Made by a program: the position numbers and the translations under genes. Shown here one piece after another: positions 54,626-64,000 of a stretch of 64,000 nt of DNA; the stretch's first letter is position 1; each line of letters starts with the position of its first letter. Source of the DNA: Ampullaceana balthica (Eukaryota > Mollusca > Gastropoda > Lymnaeidae); contig CALYLW010000060.1 in the NCBI GenBank assembly GCA_944989445.1, positions 1,615,959 through 1,679,958 of the forward strand, written 5' to 3'. The notes below the pieces were generated by a model, which saw only the letters and a list, made by a program, of their open reading frames with translations, did not search any database and was not told the origin of the DNA.

Positions 54626-57600
54626 CTACAATGGGAGACACACACATTTAACACAATGCAAGAAATATCTAATGGTGCACAAGGACTGGGAATATCTGCT
54701 TATGGCCATTTTACAGGAGGATGACCAAGCAAAATGTCAACCCTCTGACCGTAGAGAAGATATATCTTTGTAAAAGAAAACACAAATGAATTTTTTGTGA
54801 AAGTTCTTTTTAGTTGATTGGGTTTTAATGTTTAATGTATTCTATTAGCCAGTATTAGCATGGGGGGAACTTCAAGTGCATTTATAAAATATCCATTATT
54901 ATGTCCCTCATGTAACACGTCACAGATAATTTTCTAAATTTCACAGATAGCACAACACAATATATGTCGAAATGACAGATATTGCAATAACAAACAAAAA
55001 ACTCAAATCTTGCCAGTAATTCTTTTTTTTAAAAATCTGAATAATCCAGACTAAGAATATTTTAAAAGAAAAGAAGAGTTCCAGTACTAGAAATGTGTGA
55101 GTTTGTTACAATTGGTTACTAGTCACAGTTAATGACTTTGTCTATACACCGTGTCCGAGTCATTTTCTGGTGTTTGACTGCGATTTAAGCAGACATTAGA
55201 AGAAACCAAGCATTTCAAGTGATATGTCCTACAAATTGTCTTTTTGCCACCATGATAAAACTACTTTACTGATGCACCATTGACCGTCAAGCTGTCTTGA
55301 GAGGTGATCACGTGATTCTCTCAGCCAAGCTAAGCCACTGGCTCTAATTAACCTGAAAAATAAATAACAACAAAAGACAGCTTGGGGCAGCTCTGAAGAT
55401 TCTATAGTATTAATACCAACACAGTACAGGTCTATACAGTATACTCAACAGAACTATTGCTATTTATTTTTAACTCAAGATGTGTAAATATGTTCATTAA
55501 AAGTATTTAGGTGACAGGGAAGGAAAAGTACTTAAATGTATTATCTTTCTTTTTTATACATGTAGCATATAAGTATAAGTATTGAGTATTGATCAATGTT
55601 ATTGTTAGCTTTCATTCTTAATTCATTTTATAAAATTAACAGATATGTGCTAATTCCTCAATGTCATTTAAAAAATATAATAAAAATGTCCCACTCATGT
55701 GGGCCTACTCTTCTCAAATAATCAAATAAAACTACAATGAACAAAAAATTAAAGATCTAGCTGTACAATAATATATTAATGGTTATTGATTATTATTTTA
55801 GACTAAGTGTAAAGATTTTCAATTAGTATTATTAGTAAATGATGATCATTGAATGAATTGTAAGTTATTATTTTAATTTAATAATTTCTTCAACTATACA
55901 CTACTATACTTAACTATACTATGACTATACATTATACATGTACAATAAATTATTGAATAATAAAATAAAAGCATGGATAATAAATTGAATATGAAAATGA
56001 GTTTGTACAAGAAAAGAGTAAATAAACATAAATAATATCTATCATGTTTAGAAATCAAAAGAAAGAAAATTAAGAAAAGCCATAAAATTTAAATCATTAA
56101 ATTAAATGAAAATTGTGTTTCTAAGACTAAGAAATTTAATAATAATAATAATATTTATTATTTATGCTCACCTATAAACACAGTTACAGCTCCAAAAATT
56201 ATCTCAGGATACAGTCAAGACTCAAGATTGAAATATCAAGTTCTAGAATTTGAATTGCTTTTGTTTCCTTGTAATTATCTTATTTTACAAATGATAAATG
56301 CCTTCACTTGCACTCAGTCAAACGAGATGTTCATTAATTAATCGTTTGCAGATGTTGAAGCATTGATTTGAACACCAACACATTCAGCTCGGTCAGAAGA
56401 TAACTAGTACGTTTGTTTATGATTTGTTAATTGTTATCTATGACTATGATGTCATTATATTTATAATTTATATTATTATGCTTGGCCTCTAACGATATGC
56501 TCTTACTCTTACAGTCTTACAATCAACACTTAGCCTAACTTTAAAATGAAAACTGTTATCACCAGCGAAGTATGAGTCAAATTATTCAGCTATGGTTGTA
56601 AGAAAATTTCAATAAATCCTTGCAATGTTTTGGTGACAAGAGCCTTGTATTTGTGTTATATAGTGTGTTATGACTTGCTCCATTTCGGTCATGTTTTCAC
56701 TCACGTGCCAGCAGACGTGTTAGCCCACTACGTCACATTCCCTGTAGTCCAAGTCACGCGACTTGAAGCATGGCCCCTTGGATTTTAACCTATTTTTAGA
56801 ATTAGATCATCATCATTGATTGGTTCATTTCAGGTTGAGGCTCTCTCTGGGGTATTAATGAAATGGGTCTGAGCTTGGTGTATTTATTATTATTATATTA
56901 TCTTTTATTTTATTTATTTTGCTGAAACCCGGTGGTTCCAAAACTGGGTCCATGTGTTTTGAAATTAAAATTCTTATCTTTTCATTTTTTAATATAAATA
57001 AATTTCAGCCCATTGGAAAAATGTGATTTTATTTTTAACATGTTGAGGTCCTCATTTAAATCATAATAAATACGATTAATAATTTAAAGAATTTCCCAAG
57101 TTAGTGCCACCCACAACCAGAGTTATTTCCTGGAATGGAGAACATGCGTTGAAAAATAAACACATGTTTTTATTTTCTTATTTTGAATGTTTATTCAATT
57201 AATGTTTACCTAAAGAACGAAGTTTGTTGTTAACAATTTTTTTAAACGGTTGGAAGGACTAAAAAATGATAAGTGTGAATGGATTTAGAAGGTACTATAT
57301 TAGCCGATACCAAGAAGATTTTGAATTTGAACCGGTCTAGGGGTGCACTAACTAAAGCGGCGCCACTGACCATGACAAAGATTGCTAATATAATTATTCT
57401 ATACAAAATTCAATGCAAGAAGTCTACATGTTTAGTTTCAGAGCTGTGTAGTTTATTTCTCTTTCATACCAATCGCTAATAAGTTTTATATAATCATTTT
57501 AAATTCATGCTCATGTGCCCAACACATATATAAATAAATAACGAATAAACTTAAACCGAATTTTCATTTTTTACCAAATTAAACTTATTTGGAACAAATT

Positions 57601-57940
57601 TTACAAACTGATGATTTATCTTCTTTGTTCATTCCGCTCCGGAGCCGGTTGTTTAGCATTCTGGGTTTAACAGGGTGTGCAAATATTCGGTATTTTGATT
57701 CACAAACTGATTCATTTTAGAACCCTTCTGTTGATGTGGACTAGATTCACCTTTGCTTGTCGCCATGACATTAGAGAATGACACAGAAAATTAGGCCTGG
57801 TTCTTTTATCGAAGTTGATAAATATACGAAAAAGAAAACACACAAAACAGGACTTTTTCCTAAATATCGTAACAATACCAATAATATTACACAATGACAT
57901 TGAATAAGTGTTGGAAGTAAATGTTAATTGATTATTAAAA
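54626..57940. other. cwo upstream region, no gene recognised
   Basis: AT-rich. Two CACGTG E-boxes (55309-55314 and 56702-56707). A minus-strand acceptor (tttatttttcag) near 55354 followed by GC-richer sequence could mark a further non-coding exon. (AAT)n near 56143-56153. The promoter is not identified. CACGTG at 56702 sits in a GC-richer island with tgacgtag- and cacgcg-like words that could be a promoter. Confidence 0.35.
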
Positions 57941-57941
57941 C

Positions 57942-58546
57942 AGAGGCGTAGCTAGGATATTTTGCACCCGGAGATAAAATATACCCCCTCCCCCACCCAG
58001 GGGCGGAATAAGACTGCACGGGGCCCCCTGGCTGCAACTCAAACTGTGGCCCGGTCCAGCCAGCGTCCATTTTAATAAAATGATTGCTAGCAGCTAATAT
58101 AAGACTGTAACTTGTAAGGCAGAGTGAAATAAGAAGAAAAAATGAAATAAAAGTCAATTTAATTAATATAAAGTTACATGAACAGTGGCGTAACAACGGG
58201 TTGGCATTGGGGCAGTTGCCAAGGGCGCCAGCTCAAAAGGGCGACACTAAATCTCCATTTTTTAAATTTTTATTTAAATAAATACCGTCGGACTTCTCTA
58301 AGTCAAACTCAAAAGGACCTAAAAAAAAGTCGTCTTACGGAGATTTTGAGTTAGGGAAAATGGCGTAAAAGGCGCCATATTAATCAGGGACATTGGTGAT
58401 ATTGAAAGGGGGGCGGGGGAAACAGCCATACCGGCTAGTAGGCTAGACAGGAAAGAGAGGCGGTGTCTATGTTTCATATGAAAGGAAGCCAACTTTCTTT
58501 GACATGCCGACACAAGCCCGTGAGAGGGGACATCTTCCCTCCCCTT
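57942..58546. mobile_element. Old transposon fragments
   Basis: cagaggcgtagctaggatat (57942) and cagtggcgtaacaacgggtt (58184) are typical outer ends of hAT-type repeats. No matching second ends were found, so extents are unknown. Confidence 0.45.
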
Positions 58547-58639
58547 CAGGGTTGCCAGATTGTAATTTGGGTAAAAGGCCAAACTGACTGCCAAAAAAGG
58601 CAAAAAAAAAGGCCAAACTTTTGTTATATGAAAAATGTC

Positions 58640-58850
58640 AATAAAAATGACGTCACGCACCTAGGGGGTGGGAGGGGGTCACAGATTTATGGCGATGTAT
58701 GGCGAGGGGGGGTGCTTTTAAGAACTGTGACGTCATATTGTAAAGGGTCTCGCTCTTGATTACGTGTGACGAGGGGTGGGGGGGGTGGTCGAAAATACAT
58801 TGAAAAATCTGCCAAAATCGCGTGACGTCATTTATGGACGGCTCATAACG
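58640..58850. mobile_element. Decayed MITE, nested, related to 51474-51745
   Basis: atgacgtcacgcacc at left and gcgtgacgtcatttatggac at right recall the gtccataaagtacgtcacgc ends of the element at 51.5 kb, with similar C/G-rich interior blocks. The outermost bases are not clearly matched. Confidence 0.5.
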
Positions 58851-59126
58851 GCTGAAAATTATTTAACTATTTAAAATAAAGGTAAAACCAGGACAAAAAG
58901 GATAATAAATGTGTATGCCAATGTTCGTATGTATGGTTGAACTCACAAAATAAATAGACTAAGATACTAACATACAAATTTGAAAGAAAAGCTTCAGGTC
59001 ATCATTTTCCTCTAGACTGCTTTTGCAGTATTATTATAAACTTTATCAGATGTGAAGTCATCAAGCATTCTTTGTGACATGCGAAAGTCCTTACTGCATT
59101 TTTTAAAACAAAAGCTCAGGAAACTT

Positions 59127-59701
59127 GTCTGTTATCCGACCACCAAAAAGTTTTTAATTTTTTTAGGGGTATTAACTGCTAGAAACCCCGCGAAACTTAG
59201 GCTATTACAAATTTACAAATATACTACTAAATAAATGTTAATATAATTTTATATCTATAATATGACGCGGAGTCCCGTTGTGGCGTTTATTTGGCTCCTT
59301 TACTGATTTCCATGGCCGCTCGATTAGTTGGGTGTTAGCAACGGTAATAGGATCAACGAAATGTAGGCTGTGATTAACGGTTTAGTGAGTGTAATCCATG
59401 CCGAATTTAAAAAATAAATAGTGATATTATATTACAATTGATAATACATAAGGCAACCAGTACTTTTTTAATAGCAACTTTCTTTCATTTATCTTTTAGA
59501 TTGTTTTTAATCAGTGTTGTTCTCATTCTTGTCAAATTTCAATATAGTTAAATTAATAAAGTGAATATAGTCAATCTTGTTAAGTATAATTATTTTATAC
59601 TGTATTAGTATGGCTTATAAATAATATGTATATTATTTACAACAGTTAATACAAAAAATAAAAATATTTTTTAAAATCTTGGTGGTCGGATAACAGACAA
59701 G
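59127..59701. mobile_element. Nested element with ~23-bp inverted repeats
   Basis: acttgtctgttatccgacca plus ccaa at left; the exact inverse, ttggtggtcggataacagac plus aagt, at right. About 575 bases, AT-rich inside with no recognisable gene. The ttatccga motif recalls pogo/Tigger-type ends, but no TA duplication is obvious. It lies within the hAT element, so it inserted later. Confidence 0.78.
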
Positions 59702-60212
59702 TACTAAGCTCAGCCCTGACTCTAACAATAGTGTCTAAAAGTGTGAGCTGCATTCTATATCTGGCTTTTTCTAAATAGCCTCCTCGTTAAACTTTTAAAA
59801 AAACTTTTTATAGTCTAACATACACGTAAGCTATTCAAAGATATAAAATAATTAATACGGTTATTGACTTATTGGCGCATTTTTAATATTTTTTTTTGTT
59901 GTGATCATGATTATTTTTATATATATTTTATATATATATTTTTTTTTAAAAGAAAAAGGCCAAAAAAAGGCCAAAAGGCCACACAAAAAAATTTGAGGCC
60001 AAACCACATGAAAAAAGGCCAACTTTTCAAAATTTGGCCTTAAAAAGGCCAATCTGGTCACCCTGCTCCCCTTCCCCACTTTACTTCCTCCACAGTGGGA
60101 TGGAGGGAGTAAGATTTTTCTTTTTAAAAAGAGTCACAGCATCCAGCAAACGGACGCGAATTAGTTAACACCCCTTTTTCTTGTGCTTGTCATTTTTTGT
60201 AATTGCAAGGGT

Positions 60213-60440
60213 CGCTTCAGGGCTGGATTAACCTAAAGGCAAACAAGGCAAATGTAATATTAAATCGCACATGGGCGGATTAAATGGAAGGATGATTGGG
60301 CTAAAACCAAGGGCCCCCAATGATTTAAGACTAAATTAAGGGACCCCAAAATTATTAAATTGAATATCAAAGTGGCTGGACAGGGCCCAGGTGGAATGGC
60401 AGCAAGGGGCCCCGTGCACTCTTAATCCACCCATGAAATC
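60213..60440. mobile_element. Transposon fragment
   Basis: Begins cagggctggattaacctaaa and contains gggcccccaatgatt, gggcccaggtgg and cttaatccacccatg, giving near-complementary edges (ggattaa / ttaatcc). This looks like a small decayed hAT-type MITE. Confidence 0.5.
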
Positions 60441-60469
60441 GCTATTAAAAGGGACAATTGAAAATTTTG

Positions 60470-61990
60470 GATCTTTACAAAATTGAATTTTCTAGGTTTG
60501 CTGGAGTTGGACAGTCAGTTTGATCCATTTTTAGCATTACACATTGTGAAATAAGGAAATTCTGGGAAAAGGAAATCCTTCTTATGTATCTCAAACTATA
60601 TGTGAAGAACTGATTAAAATTATGTCCCCAAAAGTCCATCAAGTAATTAGAGATGAAGTAAAGGCTTTCGGTTATTTCAGCTTGTCAATACCCGATATTT
60701 CACTTATAGATCAGTTAAGCGTTGTTCTTCGATATGTGGTAGATGGAGAGCCCATTGAGCGCCTTTTTGACTTTCTTGGAGCTGCAAAGTCACAACGGTG
60801 AAGGTATGGCTAAGCAAGAGTTGCAGTACTTACGTGAAGTTTGCAATATTGATTTTGCGAAATGCAGAGGTCAGTCCCGGATAACGCAACTAACATATCT
60901 TGGTATTACAAGGGCATGCAGAAAAAAATTCTAGAGGAAAATTAGTTTTCTATCTACATACCCTGTGCTACCCATTCACTAAATCTGGTAGGCAGAAGTG
61001 CCGTTGACTCTTGTTTAGAGGCAGTAAACTTCTTCCATACAGTGCAACTGATGATACTTTTTTCTCAGCTTCAACCAACAGATGGAAGATTCTGAAAGGA
61101 TGCTTTGTGGATTGAACGCTGGTAAACTCTCTTTCCGATACCAGATGGGAAGCACATGCTGTTGGAACTAAAGCTATTCTAAAGTCTCATCCTCAGATTA
61201 TAGAAGCGTTAGAGTGTTTACAATAAGACCTGTCACAGAAGGGGGACACCAGAAGAGAAGCAGACAAAAATTGCAAAGAAGATACAAGAATTAGAATTTG
61301 CTCTCACGCTTGTCTTTTGGGAAGAAGTGTTACATTTTCACAGATTCAGTCAAGCTCTACAAAATGAGCACGTGAACTTGAAAACGTGTGCTGATTTGTA
61401 TTCTTCACTAGCAGATCACTTGCATGAAAGACAGTGGTCATTGATGGTGATGCCCCTGAGGTATCTCTGAAAGCCAGAGACAAATTTCGTATATTTGCTT
61501 TTTACGCCATTGTTGACAAACTTGAGACAGAGATGGGTAGATGAGGATAGGTATATAATGATATAGCAGTTAGATTTTCTTGTCTGGTCGATGTACCACA
61601 AACATCTCAGTGTTATATAGGACTAATAAATGCTTAACCTGAAGATCTGAACAATAATTTATATACTGAACTACAAAAGTTACTCATATATTCGCCACAA
61701 GTTTCGTGCATCAAAATCTGAAAACAACACGTTGAGTCATGCAGAATTATACTAAGTAATAGAGACAACATCCAGTTTGCTTTTCCAATGTAGAAAAGGA
61801 CGTGTGCATATTTTTAACATTAATGTTTACGCTATTTTTCTCAGTTAAAACGTACACAAAATCCAACTAGATCAATAATGAAATAAGAAAGGCTTGGTTC
61901 CTTATCTTTTCTGATGATTGAGACAGACATTTTGCACAAAATTAACTTGGATGATGTACTTTGCCAGATGTAAATCTAGAATAAAGAACT
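60470..61990 (+). pseudogene. DUF4371/hAT-like transposase, heavily decayed
   Basis: Reading the plus strand across all three frames recovers the order of a ZMYM1-like DUF4371 transposase of the hAT superfamily: RYVVDGEPIERLFDFL (about 60730-60777), CRGQS (60866), a SASTNRW block (about 61065), SLSDTRWEAHAVGTKA (about 61128-61176), GDAPEVSLKARDKFRIFAFY (61446-61505), then a trace of the C-terminal dimerisation region. Stops and frame changes interrupt it every 30-60 codons, so it cannot make a protein. It sits between MITE-like fragments and points towards a second transposase remnant on the other strand. Confidence 0.82.
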
Positions 61991-62152
61991 TTAAAATTTA
62001 AAGATTTGCTTTCTCTGACTTTCTCATCTATTTAAAAAGTTACAGTATGTTTGTCTATTATTATTACAAAATTAATTAAATATTAATTTTAATACAGAAA
62101 TAACTTATCGTAGGTTTTATTTGAGTGATACTAGTACAATCATATGTGTTAA

Positions 62153-62332
62153 CAGCGGTGTCACTAGGGTGGGTGTCATCCAGTTCGGTAGGTCATGGTG
62201 TCACCCCCTCACAACTTACTCCATAGACCTCCTTCGAGTATGCCAATGCCAAATAACGAGGCATACAGAATTTTACCCTCTGGTGTCACCCGGTGCGGTC
62301 CGCACCTCCCGCAATCCCCTGTGACGCCCCTG
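62153..62332. mobile_element. hAT-type MITE, 180 bp, copy 2, perfect target-site duplication
   Basis: Left end cagcggtgtcactagggtgg; right end in complement caggggcgtcacaggggatt. Flanked by an exact 8-base duplication, tgtgttaa (62145-62152 and 62333-62340). Interior ggtgtcacccggtgcggtcc as in copy 1 at 30091. Confidence 0.94.
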
Positions 62333-62381
62333 TGTGTTAACAACTTTTTGCTTGTTAGTTGGTTTGCTTGATATTGAACAT

Positions 62382-62466
62382 ACCAGCGGTCAATGGGGGA
62401 TCGGGGCAGAAGGGGGCACCAATGTGGGTTTGTGCCTCGGGCATCAAGATGGCGTAGTCCGGCCCT
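62382..62466 (-). mobile_element. Transposon end fragment
   Basis: In complement begins cagggccggactacgccatc and continues with tgatgcccgaggcacaaacc, the style of a hAT outer end. The second end was not found. Confidence 0.4.
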
Positions 62467-62494
62467 GGGTCGCTTAATCCCTCGTGGAATACAC

Positions 62495-62715
62495 TTAAAT
62501 ACGACAATTTTTAGTTTATCTCTATTTATCACTATTTAGAATGTATAGTCGTCTGCTAGAGTTGACCTCCACGGCTCACTGGTTTCACTCCAGCCCTCGT
62601 TTACCAAATTCCCGTGTTTACATCAAGGGCAGGGGAGATCAGCACGTTTCAGTCTGTAAATGTTTGTAAATAAAAGCGTGTCCTTTTTAAAAAAAAGATT
62701 TTTTTACATTTTACT
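62495..62715 (-). repeat. Dispersed repeat, copy D (inverted)
   Basis: In complement this matches 6316-6515 with only a few differences (ggacacgcttttatttacaa; tgatgtaaacacgggaat; gagccgtggaggtcaactct). Spacing is preserved, so A-D are one family and B and D are the youngest pair. Confidence 0.85.
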
Positions 62716-62729
62716 TATTAATGATTAAC

Positions 62730-62898
62730 GTTGCTTATGTGTATTGTACTGTTATTTACGTGGTTATTATGTAGAGAATATGTATTTAAATTATTATATG
62801 TATGTTATTATCTCCATGTAAAGCGCTGTGAGCCCGGCTCCTTGCTGGGAAACAGCGCTATAAAAATTACCAATTTTTTATTATTATTATTATTATAC
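62730..62898 (+). repeat. 3' end of a SINE/LINE-type repeat with (ATT)n tail
   Basis: ccatgtaaagcgctgtgagc plus ggctccttgctgggaaacag and cgctataaaaattacc is followed by (TTA)n. The agcgct...agcgctat hairpin and ATT tail are typical of 3' tails of retroposons in molluscs and other animals. Confidence 0.6.
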
Positions 62899-62899
62899 T

Positions 62900-63660
62900 T
62901 TCTCTTTTTTGATCGTATTGAAGATTTTTTATACTCTTTATCCACGGAGCTGGCTTTCTTTTTTTCTTTATAGGAATCAAATTCAGAACGCTGTCTTTTA
63001 ACAATCTCACGGAGACTTTTCAACAAACGCAGGGGTGAATTCAAAGATACTTCTCGCTCTTGAAGGGATACATTCATTTTCTGAAATCTCACTAAAATTG
63101 TGTCCCAAATTTCATGTAAAATAGAGACTTCCAGTAAGTTCCTTCCAAAATCCTTCTGCTTCAAGTCGACTGTCACGCGGCTGATTTTCGTCAGTTGCCA
63201 ATTCTTCCAGTGCTGCAATATTCTCATGGTATGATTTATTAACAAATCTTAAAGCATCATGTCTAGCTGGCCATCTTGTGTCCGACAAGGCTATGTTAAC
63301 AAGTCAAGTAACTCTGCATTTTGGTGTTTTTGAAGTACCTGCCAACGATGAGTAGATGCAAAAAGCCAGGTATAAAGATTCTGCAGAAGGCCAAAAAATC
63401 TGGCTGCAGCAGGACAATCTCCTGCTGTACTTTTCCTAACTAAATTATTGGAATGGGCTGTGCACGGCTCATAATGAGCAACACTGCTCTTCTCACGAAG
63501 AATAGCCTGGACTATGTTATACTTCCCACTCATATTTGCAGCATTGTCGTATAACTGTCCATAGCCATCTTGAATTTGAATATCACCTTCCTCCAAAAAA
63601 TTAACAATAATAAATATAAAAGCCCAAGTCAACGGATGTGGAACGCTGAGGAACGATGTA
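62900..63660 (-). pseudogene. DUF4371/hAT-like transposase, second copy, frameshifted
   Basis: Minus strand, read from about 63640 down. GYGQLYDNAANMSGKYNIVQ (about 63575-63515), AHYEPCTAHSNNLV (63480-63440), ASTHRWQVLQKH (63365-63330), then in a second frame LSDTRWPARHDALRFVN (63290-63240), and in a third frame EIWDTILVRFQKM (63110-63070) down to a Lys-rich tail. The order fits DUF4371 transposases of the ZMYM1-like hAT group. At least two frame changes (near 63290 and 63165) disable it, but long stretches stay open, so it is younger than the copy at 60.5-62 kb. Its N-terminal part and the terminal catalytic/dimerisation part are absent or outside. Confidence 0.85.
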
Positions 63661-64000
63661 CAACAGTCTATAGCAGTTAAAAAATCGTGTGGTGATTATT
63701 AGCACTGTAAAAATATTTAACATGACGTCATTGTTTGATCTTATATTTAGAAAAAGGTGTACATCAAAAGGTGTGGAAATTAATTAGAAATTAAAGACGC
63801 GCTGTAAAAAATATATATTATATGACGTCATTCTTTTAGCTTATATCATAATTTTGGAAAAGGGAACGATGTAAAAATAGGATTTCAGGATTTATAATTA
63901 TAAAATACTTTGTGTACATTTCAGGAAGTTTAATATTTCGTATTTATTTATTATAAGTTACCTGGGGTTTTGACAAAAGAAGTGGGCGCCGTAGGCGCCC
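63661..64000. other. AT-rich end of window
   Basis: No gene recognised. The last 17 bases, gggcgccgtaggcgccc, form a perfect-arm GC-rich hairpin and could be the outer end of another element cut by the window edge. Confidence 0.35.

Larger units (their letters stand above)
58547..60065. mobile_element. hAT-type element, 1519 bp, perfect target-site duplication
   Basis: The ends are inverted repeats: cagggttgccagattg at left, complement cagggtgaccagattgg at right. Both flanks are ctcccctt (58539-58546 and 60066-60073), an exact 8-base duplication. Subterminal sequence is dense in aaaggcc and its complement. No transposase is readable. Two insertions appear nested inside (about 58640-58850 and 59127-59701). 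It shares its end motif with the 160-bp MITE at 52041. Confidence 0.92.

Overview
This is a stretch of animal nuclear genome. Genes are split by GT-AG introns and most of the sequence is AT-rich non-coding DNA, crowded with minisatellites and transposon remnants. One recognisable gene dominates: a protostome-type clockwork orange (cwo) orthologue on the minus strand. Its nine coding exons can be joined in frame from 54487 down to 20873 to give 541 residues. A cwo-type bHLH-Orange protein, tRNA-like SINEs, RTE/jockey-like LINE sequence and many hAT elements suggest a lophotrochozoan, most likely a gastropod mollusc. The species is an inference; no other recognisable gene helps to place it.

Layout. 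1-1424: the 3' part of a LINE reverse transcriptase with one frameshift. 1.7-11 kb: a run of long minisatellites (36, ~14, 39, 31, 31, 27 and 21 bp units), two of them strongly G-rich, plus a foldback MITE and two copies of a dispersed repeat. 11.8-12.6 kb: a hAT-like non-autonomous element. 13-20.2 kb: low-complexity AT-rich DNA with short direct repeats and some weak hints of an unrecognised minus-strand gene (18.2-20.2 kb). 20.9-54.5 kb: cwo. Exons 2-9 are compact (20.9-26.7 kb) and exon 1 is isolated at 54.4 kb. The 27.7-kb intron 1 holds two very large arrays (44-bp units at 34.3-36.1 kb and 28-bp units at 37.2-40.5 kb), many smaller arrays, a BED-finger hAT remnant and several MITEs with target-site duplications. 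54.5-58 kb: cwo upstream region, with candidate 5'-UTR sequence and E-boxes. 58-64 kb: a transposon graveyard with a 1.5-kb hAT element flanked by a perfect 8-bp duplication, nested insertions, and two decayed DUF4371/hAT-type transposase genes pointing towards each other.

Function. CWO is a DNA-binding repressor of the circadian feedback loop (known from Drosophila). All parts expected of it are present: basic region, helix-loop-helix, Orange domain, and a C-terminal block resembling fly CWO. The rest is mobile or satellite DNA; repeat arrays and microsatellites cover roughly a fifth to a quarter of the window by my own tally. I see no operon, CRISPR array or prokaryotic system. Exon joins were done by eye from reading frame and splice consensus and have not been tested against transcripts.
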